This document shows, one piece after another, positions 1 to 6,769 of a stretch of DNA of 18,075 nucleotides; position 1 is the stretch's first letter, and each line of letters begins with the position of its first letter. This DNA is from Pontimonas sp. Lineage in GTDB: Bacteria > Actinomycetota > Actinomycetes > Actinomycetales > Microbacteriaceae. The stretch spans positions 1-18,075 of the forward strand of contig JAFMKX010000013.1 of assembly GCA_017852615.1 (NCBI GenBank), given 5' to 3'. The position numbers and the translations under genes are program-made. Below the pieces are notes generated by a model. It worked only from the letters and a program-made list of their open reading frames with translations. It was not told the origin of the DNA and did no database searches.

Positions 1-231
1 GCCCTCAGTACTTCGCTCAGAGAACCATGAATCATTGTTTTGCCTATCTATATTTACATTTCACGGCAGAACGTATAGGTGGCGTCGGTTCCACTGTGTG
101 ACTTTTCCACAACTTCACAACGATTTGGTTTCAGCGCCATTTTTAATGCTTTAGTGGGCCTGCCCAGGGTGTGGCAAGCCATTCCTCTGGTTGAAAGTCC
201 ATTAGACAAACACCAAGAAGGAGGCACCACC
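1..231. other. Upstream region of the Rv3235-family gene; edge of a possible unseen gene
   Basis: No gene can be supported here. Frame 1 of the + strand is open from the edge to a TGA at 28-30, which would encode only a nine-residue tail (ALSTSLREP), so the end of a + strand gene may lie here but cannot be identified. On the - strand an ATG at 33-35 opens a frame reading MIHGSLSEVLR to the edge, which is equally unproven. Bases 31-60 are AT-rich and could hold promoter elements, but I found no -35/-10 pair with acceptable spacing. The only clear signal is the ribosome binding site at 218-224. Confidence 0.3.
218..224 (+). promoter_or_regulatory. Ribosome binding site of the Rv3235-family gene
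   Basis: A perfect AAGGAGG lies seven bases before the ATG at 232. It decides the start. The frame is open further upstream, to an ATG at 79, but that ATG has no such signal, and the extra 51 residues do not resemble the family. Confidence 0.85.
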
Positions 232-693
232 ATGAAAAAGACAACCATTGGATTCCCAGATGATGACCCAAATGAGGGCCCTCCACCGCGGAAAGTGTCA
301 GCAGACGAGCTTTTCGAGCCCCAGTGGACACCCATTGAAAACCTGCCTGACCCCGCAGGATTTGCCATCAATTTCACGCATCGAGCAATTGAAGTCCTCC
401 ATGGCATCCGTGATGCCGCACAACTAGCGCGGTGGGTAAGTGAGGATGTCTATGGAATCATGCGCCGCACCGCGATTGCAGAAGCCAGGAAGTTGAGCTT
501 GCTGGATGTGCGCGATCAAGCCCGCATGGCTCCCGTGTTTAGGCTGATGCCTGCCAAAGTCACCAGTCCGCGCCAAGGTGTCATCGAAGCCAGCATCACG
601 GTGGTGTTTCCTTACACAGTGCGTGCTGCCGCGCTACGCCTGGAAGGAATCGATGGCCGCTGGCGGGTGACCGCTTTTGGCTTGATCACGTAA
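232..693 (+). CDS. Rv3235-family protein (DUF6459-like)
   Basis: A 153-residue soluble protein of unknown function. The N-terminal 50 or so residues are hydrophilic, Pro/Asp-rich and probably disordered. The C-terminal part is a compact domain carrying the pattern RAIEVLHGIRDAAQLARW followed by VYGIMRR, which I recognise as the signature of the actinobacterial Rv3235 family (EVL-G-R-xx-QL-xx-W). The last third (VIEASITVVFP, RAAALRLEGIDGRWRVTAFGL) looks like beta strands ending in the conserved W-RVTA-L. No signal peptide, membrane segment or catalytic motif is visible. The family sits beside secA in many actinobacteria, which fits here, but no mechanism is known to me. The gene is the only one on this strand and converges with secA. 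Start chosen on the strong ribosome binding site at 218-224. Sure of the family, not of any role. Confidence 0.85.
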   Translation: MKKTTIGFPDDDPNEGPPPRKVSADELFEPQWTPIENLPDPAGFAINFTHRAIEVLHGIRDAAQLARWVSEDVYGIMRRTAIAEARKLSLLDVRDQARMAPVFRLMPAKVTSPRQGVIEASITVVFPYTVRAAALRLEGIDGRWRVTAFGLIT

Positions 694-694
694 T

Positions 695-3493
695 CTAGCG
701 CTTCTTCTTATTCTGGGCCCGCCGTTGGGCCCTGTTCGCTCCTGCCGGTGGCGCTGCTGGTGCGCGCTTCGGGGTTGGACCTCCCGGTGCCACAGGAGTT
801 GCCTGAGCGGTTCCTCCCGGAGGCACCCCGAAGGATGAACCCGCAGGCGTGGGAGCAGTCACCACCTGTCCCGATTGATTTCGCACCTCTACACCGCCAT
901 CAACGCCGGGGGCGGAGTAGCTCAGGCCTTGACCCGGTACTACCGATTGGGCAAGCCCCTTCGCTGATACCTGGGCCGCTGCACCCGTCGCGGCTGGTTG
1001 AACCTGAACCTCCAAGTTATAAACAAAACCAGTGGTGTCTTCTTTAATCTGACCCATCATGGTGTTGAACAAGGCGTAGCCTTCACGCTGGTACTCCACG
1101 AGCGGATCGCGCTGCGCCATTGCTCGAAGGCCAATACCGTCCTTGAGATAGTCCATTTCGTAGAGATGATCTCGCCATCGGCGATCAATCACACTGAGTA
1201 CCACGCGTCGCTCGAGCTCGCGCATCGCTGGGGATCCCAGAGCCTTCTCGCGCTTGTCATAGGCCACCGAGGCATCCGAGATGATCTCGCGGACTAATTC
1301 TTCCCGGCTTGCCCCGGTTCCCAGTTCTTGAACGACTTCCTCTGGCGTGAGACTCAGCGGATAGAGCGTTCCCAGTTCGCTCCAGAGCGCGTCCCAATCC
1401 CATTCGGTGGCGTTGCCCGAACTTGCGTGGTCTGTGATGACCGAGGTCAACGTATCGCGGATGAAAGCGTCGACCCTATCGGCGATGTCATCGCCTTCGA
1501 GGATGTGACGGCGATCGCCATAGATAGCCTGGCGTTGGCGATTGAGAACATCATCATATTTGAGCACGTTTTTGCGAATTTCCGCATTGCGAGCTTCCAC
1601 CTGGCTCTGCGCCGATTGGATTGCGCGACTCACCACACGGGATTCAATCGCCACGTCGTCTTCATCGTCACTGGTGCGGGCCATCAACGCTTCAGCGGCG
1701 CCCGCATTAAACATCCGCATGAGGTCATCTTGCAGTGACAAGTAGAAGCGGCTCTCGCCGGGATCCCCTTGACGTCCTGAGCGACCGCGCAGCTGGTTAT
1801 CGATTCGTCGCGACTCATGGCGTTCAGTGCCCAAGACATATAAGCCACCAATATCGCGAACCTTGCGGGCTTCCACTTCTACTGCGCTCACCATGGCCTG
1901 GTAGACGCCATCCCAGGCAGCTTCGTACTCTTCTGGCTTTTCCGTTGCGTCGTGTCCTTGAGCGGTCATCTCACTGACAGCCATGAATTCTGCGTTACCG
2001 CCGAGCATGATGTCGGTTCCACGCCCCGCCATATTGGTGGCTACTGTGACAGCTCCGAAACGACCGGCTTGCGCCACAATGCTGGCTTCTCTGGCGTGGT
2101 TCTTGGCGTTCAGCACCTCATGCTTGACACCCTTTTTGGCCAGCATTCCCGAGAGCTTTTCGCTCTTTTCCACGCTGGTTGTTCCCACCAATACGGGTTG
2201 GCCCTTTTCATGCCGGGTGACAATATCGGCCACGACCTGTCGATATTTCGCGTCTTCATCGCGATAAATGAGGTCAGACTGGTCTTTTCGGACCATCGGG
2301 CGGTTCGTAGGAATCGGGACGACACCTAATTTGTAGGTGCTCATGAATTCTGAGGCTTCCGTCTCGGCTGTTCCCGTCATACCGGAAATCTTGCGATACA
2401 GACGGAAGTAGTTCTGCAGAGTAATGGTCGCCAGTGTCTGGTTCTCAGCCTTGATTTCGACGCCCTCTTTGGCCTCGATCGCCTGATGGATACCCTCGTT
2501 ATATCGACGCCCCGAGAGGATACGACCGGTGTGCTCATCCACAATGAGCACCTCACCGTTCATGACGACGTAGTCTTTGTCCTTTTTGAACAGCGCTTTA
2601 GCCTTAACAGCATTGTTGAGGAACGAAATCAGGGGCGTATTGACCGACTCATAGAGGTTATCTATCCCGAGATAATCCTCCACCGTCTCAATTCCGGGTT
2701 CTAAGACACCGACCGTGCGCTTTTTGAGGTCAACTTCGTAGTCAGTACCTTCGCTCATGCGCTCTGCGATGCGCGCAAACTCTCCGAACCATCGGTTTGC
2801 TTCCCCGGAAGCAGGACCGGAAATAATAAGCGGGGTCCTCGCTTCATCGATGAGAATCGAGTCAACTTCGTCCACGATGCTGAAAAAGTGCCCTCGTTGC
2901 ACGAGATCCGTCTTATTCAGCGCCATGTTGTCGCGAAGGTAATCAAACCCAAACTCGTTGTTCGTGCCGTAGGTAATATCTGCCTGATATTGCACCCGGC
3001 GCTCATCAGGAGTTTGCCCCGAGAGAATACAACCGGTGGTCATACCCAATGCGCGGAAAATTCGACCCATCAGCTCTGATTGATACCGTGCGAGGTAGTC
3101 GTTCACCGTCACAATGTGAACGCCACGTGCGGGGATGGCATTGAGGTAGGCGGCCAGCGTTGCCACCAGCGTCTTACCTTCACCGGTCTTCATCTCGGCA
3201 ATGTTGCCAAGGTGCAGAGCGCCACCACCCATCAACTGGACATCAAAATGGCGCAGTCCCAGGGTTCGCTTCGACGCTTCACGAACAGCAGCAAACGCTT
3301 CGGGAAGTAATTCATCGAGAGACTCACCAGAAGCGTATCGACCACGTAGCTCTTCGGTTTCGTCCCGCAATTCCTCGTCGCTGAGTTGAGAAAAATCGTC
3401 CTCTAAGAGGTTGACCGAGCGTGCCTGAGAGGCAAGCTTGCGTAATACGCGCCCTTCCCCCATTCGGAGAAAGCGTTCGAAGACATTCGCCAC
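695..3493 (-). CDS. secA: Preprotein translocase ATPase SecA (SecA1 type)
   Basis: Motor ATPase that drives unfolded preproteins through the SecYEG channel; it cycles between cytosol and inner membrane face. At 932 residues it has the length of an actinobacterial housekeeping SecA1. Visible motifs: FDVQLMGG at 83-90, Walker A MKTGEGKT at 101-108, the helicase box DEVDSILIDEARTPLIISGP from 208, the preprotein cross-linking region after that, then VATNMAGRGTDI and QLRGRSGRQGDPG in the second motor domain, and the wing/scaffold region (LSVIDRRWRDHLYEMDYL). The tail after about residue 835 is Gly/Pro/Ala-rich and ends ANRAQRRAQNKKKR. It lacks the Cys-rich zinc/SecB-binding tail of proteobacterial SecA, as is normal in actinobacteria. 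Start is GTG at 3493 with a modest CAGGA upstream. The 76-base gap to hpf may hold a promoter, but none is convincing. Confidence 0.98.
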   Translation of the reverse strand: MANVFERFLRMGEGRVLRKLASQARSVNLLEDDFSQLSDEELRDETEELRGRYASGESLDELLPEAFAAVREASKRTLGLRHFDVQLMGGGALHLGNIAEMKTGEGKTLVATLAAYLNAIPARGVHIVTVNDYLARYQSELMGRIFRALGMTTGCILSGQTPDERRVQYQADITYGTNNEFGFDYLRDNMALNKTDLVQRGHFFSIVDEVDSILIDEARTPLIISGPASGEANRWFGEFARIAERMSEGTDYEVDLKKRTVGVLEPGIETVEDYLGIDNLYESVNTPLISFLNNAVKAKALFKKDKDYVVMNGEVLIVDEHTGRILSGRRYNEGIHQAIEAKEGVEIKAENQTLATITLQNYFRLYRKISGMTGTAETEASEFMSTYKLGVVPIPTNRPMVRKDQSDLIYRDEDAKYRQVVADIVTRHEKGQPVLVGTTSVEKSEKLSGMLAKKGVKHEVLNAKNHAREASIVAQAGRFGAVTVATNMAGRGTDIMLGGNAEFMAVSEMTAQGHDATEKPEEYEAAWDGVYQAMVSAVEVEARKVRDIGGLYVLGTERHESRRIDNQLRGRSGRQGDPGESRFYLSLQDDLMRMFNAGAAEALMARTSDDEDDVAIESRVVSRAIQSAQSQVEARNAEIRKNVLKYDDVLNRQRQAIYGDRRHILEGDDIADRVDAFIRDTLTSVITDHASSGNATEWDWDALWSELGTLYPLSLTPEEVVQELGTGASREELVREIISDASVAYDKREKALGSPAMRELERRVVLSVIDRRWRDHLYEMDYLKDGIGLRAMAQRDPLVEYQREGYALFNTMMGQIKEDTTGFVYNLEVQVQPAATGAAAQVSAKGLAQSVVPGQGLSYSAPGVDGGVEVRNQSGQVVTAPTPAGSSFGVPPGGTAQATPVAPGGPTPKRAPAAPPAGANRAQRRAQNKKKR

Positions 3494-3569
3494 AAAAAAT
3501 CCTGACCTATCGGAGGTTACGAGTACGAGAATCTATGGTGCCCATGCTATCAAGGCGACCCCCTGGACA

Positions 3570-4211
3570 TTACTCGCCCAGGGATATCACCCCGTAATCC
3601 CAACCCTTACGCCGATACACCACACTCGGCATTGCCGAATCGTCATCGACATAGAGGAAGAAATCGTGACCGACCAGCTCCATAAGATCCACAGCATCTT
3701 CGGCGCTCATAGTCTGCGGGGAGAAGACCTTGCGTCTAATCACCACGGGGCTCTCAGACACAGAACCCTCTTCCACACCTTCGGACTGAGTGGGAATGCT
3801 GCCCGTTGCCACACTGCGCAGAAGCTCCACACTGGCAGGGGTGACGTCGATATCGCTAAATCCTGTGGCGCTGAGTTCGCTCAGGGATTCTTGTCTTTGC
3901 CGACCATGGTGCACCATCTTCTTATCCTTGGCACGGCGAAGCCTCTTAATAAGGTGATCCAGCGCTTGATCAAAAGCGATGTATTTATCCGCAGCTTTTG
4001 CTTCGGCTCGAATAACGGGGCCTTTACCTCGTACCGTGAGCTCCACAACATCCTCTGAGGAGGGCCCTCGGCTTGAATTTTCTCGTGAGACTTTCACATG
4101 AAACGTTTGAGCCCGTTCAGCAAGGGCGACTACCTTGTCTGATTTTTCTGCGACGTAATCACGAAATCTTTCGGGGATCGCAACGTTGTGGGCGGAAAGT
4201 GTGACGTCCAT
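3570..4211 (-). CDS. hpf: Long-form ribosome hibernation promoting factor
   Basis: Binds the 30S decoding region and, through its C-terminal domain, pairs 70S ribosomes into inactive 100S dimers in stationary phase or stress. It is 213 residues, the long form. The N-terminal S30AE domain (about 1-105) begins MDVTLSAHNVAIPERFRDYV and carries the basic stretch IKRLRRAKDKKMVHHGR. A linker follows, then the C-terminal dimerisation domain (about 150-213) with VIRRKVFSPQTMSAEDAVDLMELVGHDFF and a closing VVYRRKGWDYGVI, typical of the family. The start at 4211 is fixed by AAGGAGG five bases upstream; an in-frame ATG eight codons earlier is not needed. Its neighbours comF and secA flank hpf in many actinobacteria. 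Confidence 0.97.
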   Translation of the reverse strand: MDVTLSAHNVAIPERFRDYVAEKSDKVVALAERAQTFHVKVSRENSSRGPSSEDVVELTVRGKGPVIRAEAKAADKYIAFDQALDHLIKRLRRAKDKKMVHHGRQRQESLSELSATGFSDIDVTPASVELLRSVATGSIPTQSEGVEEGSVSESPVVIRRKVFSPQTMSAEDAVDLMELVGHDFFLYVDDDSAMPSVVYRRKGWDYGVISLGE

Positions 4212-4216
4212 CAAAA

Positions 4217-4223
4217 CCTCCTT
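4217..4223 (-). promoter_or_regulatory. Ribosome binding site of hpf
   Basis: Perfect AAGGAGG on the - strand, five bases before the ATG at 4211. It selects the MDVTLSAHNV start over an upstream in-frame ATG at 4235. Confidence 0.85.
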
Positions 4224-4259
4224 GTTCCGATTCATCGCTGGATTTCTCTGCGACGGTGG

Positions 4260-4265
4260 ACTTTA
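4260..4265 (-). promoter_or_regulatory. Possible -10 element upstream of hpf
   Basis: TAAAGT on the - strand in the 88-base gap between comF and hpf, giving a leader of roughly 40 bases. An overlapping TAACCT at 4265-4270 is an alternative. No good -35 hexamer lies 16-18 bases upstream of either, so this is only a candidate; hpf could also be read through from comF. Confidence 0.25.
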
Positions 4266-4299
4266 GGTTACTCGCCCTTGCCTAAGGAAGAAATGAGAA

Positions 4300-5001
4300 T
4301 CATCGAGACCGGGTAACGCGAGCCGCTACGACAGCGGCCACGACGTGATGGCCATCGCGAATCAGAGCTCCCATTGCTGCCCTCAACGTGGCCCCGGTCA
4401 CCATCACATCATCAATCACCACGACACGAGAAGAAGGCGGGAGTCTCCTCACTCGGTAATTATCTGGGGATCGAGTAAGTCGCTCAGGCCTGGAGCGCAA
4501 GGACGTTCTGGGATTTCGTAGCACCTTAGATACACCTCCTGTATGGGCAAACCTTCCTCTGAGACCCCTCGTTACACGGATATCCCGGCACTCCTTCGCA
4601 AGATGCTTCGCCAACAGCACAGGCGGGTCATATCCGCGAATCCACTTCCCTCGAAGTGAAGAAGGGACAGGTATGAGCTCCGAATGGTTAAAGTGACTTT
4701 CGCAGAGGAGGGTCTCGGCTAGCCAGGAACCAGCACCGGAGAGAAGCAGACGAGCCAAATGCCTTCGTGCGCCATTTTTGAAATCAATCAGGCAAGCCCG
4801 TCTCACGCCTTCATATTCACCCACAATAAAAAGAGGTATCCCTCTCTCGCCCACTGTGAATGTTTCTACCCTGGAAAACGACGTTGACTGAAGCACTGTG
4901 CGACAGGGTGAGCACAGAACCGTGTCCTGAATCCCACACCCGGAACACCGCACTGGGGCGATGAGGTTAGCCAATTCGTTAACTGCGAAGCGAAGCGCCA
5001 T
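4300..5001 (-). CDS. comF: ComF-family phosphoribosyltransferase-like protein
   Basis: A 233-residue protein of the ComF/GntX family. These are cytosolic and related to type I phosphoribosyltransferases. In naturally transformable bacteria ComF is needed for DNA uptake; in most actinobacteria its role is unknown. An N-terminal zinc ribbon has Cys19, Cys22, Cys30 and Cys33. LIPVPSSLRGKWIRGYDPPVLLAKHLA at about 109-135 is the conserved middle block, and VVVIDDVMVTGATLRAA at 193-209 is the PRPP-binding loop with both acidic residues intact. The usual Q-x2-L-x4-R-x2-N block is weakened here (TSLRSRPERLTRSPDN), so substrate handling may differ. The start ATG at 5001 lacks a Shine-Dalgarno sequence but has a -10-like hexamer six bases upstream, suggesting a leaderless message. 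Confidence 0.93.
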   Translation of the reverse strand: MALRFAVNELANLIAPVRCSGCGIQDTVLCSPCRTVLQSTSFSRVETFTVGERGIPLFIVGEYEGVRRACLIDFKNGARRHLARLLLSGAGSWLAETLLCESHFNHSELIPVPSSLRGKWIRGYDPPVLLAKHLAKECRDIRVTRGLRGRFAHTGGVSKVLRNPRTSLRSRPERLTRSPDNYRVRRLPPSSRVVVIDDVMVTGATLRAAMGALIRDGHHVVAAVVAARVTRSR

Positions 5002-5007
5002 CCATGC

Positions 5008-5013
5008 ACACTA
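5008..5013 (-). promoter_or_regulatory. -10 element of comF, leaderless arrangement
   Basis: TAGTGT on the - strand fits the actinobacterial TANNNT -10 pattern. Exactly six bases (GCATGG) separate it from the comF ATG at 5001, so transcription would begin at or next to the start codon. No clear -35 hexamer is visible, which is common for such promoters. Inferred from pattern and spacing only. Confidence 0.5.
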
Positions 5014-5024
5014 GCCAGCTGGCT
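5013..5024. promoter_or_regulatory. Perfect 12-bp palindrome at the comF promoter
   Basis: AGCCAGCTGGCT reads the same on both strands. It shares one base with the proposed comF -10 element and fills the spacer just upstream of it, where a dimeric regulator would block polymerase. No known motif is recognised, and a 12-bp palindrome in GC-rich DNA can occur by chance. Confidence 0.35.
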
Positions 5025-5047
5025 GTCCTAAAGCCGCTATCTTGTCT

Positions 5048-5077
5048 CACACGTGAGCAAGGGCGCTTGCCCGTGTG
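5048..5077 (-). terminator. Nested hairpin between lpqB and comF
   Basis: Starts ten bases after the lpqB stop codon. The outer arms CACACG (5048-5053) and CGTGTG (5072-5077) pair perfectly. Inside them GCAAG (5057-5061) and CTTGC (5066-5070) pair around a four-base loop, with a 3-versus-1 base internal bulge between the two stems. There is no U tract on either side, so it is not a canonical intrinsic terminator, but U-less hairpins of this kind are known at actinobacterial gene ends. It probably separates the mtrA-mtrB-lpqB unit from comF. Confidence 0.5.
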
Positions 5078-5089
5078 CGGTGGACACAC

Positions 5090-6769
5090 TTAGCGTTGAG
5101 TGACCAGCACGTTCGCTCTATCTCCTGTGGCTTGCCAACCATTTCCCCGGGGTTGATAAATAAACCCGTCTTCAGCCAGCAGCCGAAGACCAGAAATACC
5201 GCCCACCCCGCCGACTAATGTCTGTGGTCTCAACGGTTCGCCAATAGATTCAGAACGTCCGCTGGAGTCGAAAACGAACACTTCTCCCACACCATTGGGC
5301 CCCTCCTGGGTTGCCACCGCAACCCTGGCGTCATCAATCCACGCAGCGTCCACCCCTCGACCAACGAGCGGGCCAAGTTCCACGAACTCGCCAAGGCTGA
5401 CCGGGCGACACAGTTCATCTCGATTGACCGCAGCCAAAAGAACTCGAACCCCGGAGGTGGTTTGGACTAACAGGAGAAGGCGGGTGTCATCACGGGCTAG
5501 CTCAAAAGACACCAACGAAGCATCCGCGCCAATGTCAAGCGGAAGATCAGAGGCCGAACCAGCTTGACTAAAAATTTGCGCCATATTTTCGCTGAAAGCT
5601 CCGGCGGAGGACCAAATGTATCCGCAATTATCGATAATCCCTCGAACGAGGTCAGCTCGTTCATCGAGAAGCCGGGGTTCCTCATTTCCTACCAGATGCC
5701 ACAAACCATCTGATCTAGTCACTACTGCTTGGGCGTATTCCACTGAGTAGAAAACCTTGTCCGGAATCAGGCTTGCCACATCACCGGAGAGGGGATCAAT
5801 GACGTCGATTTGCCCCCCTTGCAGGAACCCAAATCGTCGATCACGCACCACGAGCAGCCGCGGATCGCGGCCGGTGGTCAAACTGGGTCCTTGCTCCTCC
5901 GAGGGAGGAATCACTAGCTCATTCTGGTTGACCGATATTTTGGCAGAGGAGATCCCCTGAACCTGTCCAAGGCTTGCGGTCAATTGAGCCAGCATTCGAG
6001 ACCGCGTAATCTCATCCGCGCTCAGGACCTGGGTGGTGAGATCCACCGCCGCGACTCCATCCACGACCGGTATGGGCGTCAGCGCCAGTTGGGTTCCTTC
6101 GGGAAACGCCGAGACGGTTGAGCCTTGGTCTAACCAAAACGACGGTGCCTGCAGCAGTGCGCGGACAATCTTCGCTGAAACCTCTCCCCTGGTCGCGAAC
6201 CATCGAACATCGGCTACCAAGTCTCGATATCCCGAGGAGAAGTAATACAGTCGGAAGCTGTTGAAGGCCTCGCTAAAAGCCGATTCGCTCAGCACAATGC
6301 CATCTGGCAAGGCACTCAAGCGCCACTCGCCCAGTTCGCGAACAAACCTGAATTCCAAGGCTTGTTCCGTCACTGCGGTAGCGCCGAGGTAGCGCCCCCA
6401 TTCGTCCACGCTGGCGATGATGGGAACCGCATAACTAGCGGTGTTATTCGACACCACGCTAATGTCCGGTTCTCCCGATTGAATCAACACCGAATAGTTG
6501 GGATTCCAGTCTTCGCGAATTTGTTCCGAGAGATAACTTCGGGCGACTTGATAGTTATCCTGGGCGGCAGTCCCCGCTGCGATAAACCCCGCGATGATTT
6601 CCTCAGGCGTTGCCCCAGCGGAGGGGCCAGGCGGCAGAAAATCAACAGTGACACTCGAACTCGCGCCCTCAATCTCAGCTGACATGACGGGTCCCGATCG
6701 GGGAATCGTCGTGCACGCGGTGAGGATCGTGGTCGAGAGCATGAGCAACACGATAAGCCTTAGTTTCAT
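5090..6769 (-). CDS. lpqB: Lipoprotein LpqB, accessory protein of MtrAB
   Basis: Envelope lipoprotein which, in mycobacteria, interacts with the outer domain of the sensor kinase MtrB and modulates its activity. 559 residues. The signal peptide MKLRLIVLLMLSTTILTAC has a lipobox LTAC with the lipidated Cys at 19. A GerMN domain lies in the N-terminal half (around SAFPEGTQLALTPIPVVDGVAAVDLTTQVL), and the C-terminal half has the beta-rich repeats of the LpqB propeller (RFGFLQGGQIDVIDPLSG, VARDDTRLLLLVQTTSGVRVLLAAV). The ATG at 6769 overlaps the mtrB TGA by four bases (ATGA), implying coupled translation. The frame runs open 51 codons further upstream inside mtrB, but only this start yields a lipoprotein signal. 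Transcribed with mtrA and mtrB. Confidence 0.96.
   Translation of the reverse strand: MKLRLIVLLMLSTTILTACTTIPRSGPVMSAEIEGASSSVTVDFLPPGPSAGATPEEIIAGFIAAGTAAQDNYQVARSYLSEQIREDWNPNYSVLIQSGEPDISVVSNNTASYAVPIIASVDEWGRYLGATAVTEQALEFRFVRELGEWRLSALPDGIVLSESAFSEAFNSFRLYYFSSGYRDLVADVRWFATRGEVSAKIVRALLQAPSFWLDQGSTVSAFPEGTQLALTPIPVVDGVAAVDLTTQVLSADEITRSRMLAQLTASLGQVQGISSAKISVNQNELVIPPSEEQGPSLTTGRDPRLLVVRDRRFGFLQGGQIDVIDPLSGDVASLIPDKVFYSVEYAQAVVTRSDGLWHLVGNEEPRLLDERADLVRGIIDNCGYIWSSAGAFSENMAQIFSQAGSASDLPLDIGADASLVSFELARDDTRLLLLVQTTSGVRVLLAAVNRDELCRPVSLGEFVELGPLVGRGVDAAWIDDARVAVATQEGPNGVGEVFVFDSSGRSESIGEPLRPQTLVGGVGGISGLRLLAEDGFIYQPRGNGWQATGDRANVLVTQR

Noticed and set aside
103..111. TTTTCCACA resembling a DnaA box
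   Set aside because: One mismatch, a single copy and no replication gene nearby; no origin is supported.
54..407. A 117-codon open frame on the - strand opposite the Rv3235-family gene
   Set aside because: No ribosome binding site and no recognisable domain; the + strand gene has a perfect one and a known family pattern.
1328..1738. A 136-codon open frame on the + strand opposite secA
   Set aside because: Antisense shadow of the SecA C-terminal half with no start signal.
3561..3583. Inverted repeat CCCTGG/CCAGGG around the hpf stop codon as a terminator
   Set aside because: Six-base arms with an 11-base loop, no U tract, and half of it lies in coding sequence.
3438..4058. A 206-codon open frame on the + strand opposite hpf and the start of secA
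   Set aside because: It lies opposite two certain genes, has no ribosome binding site and its translation shows no recognisable domain.
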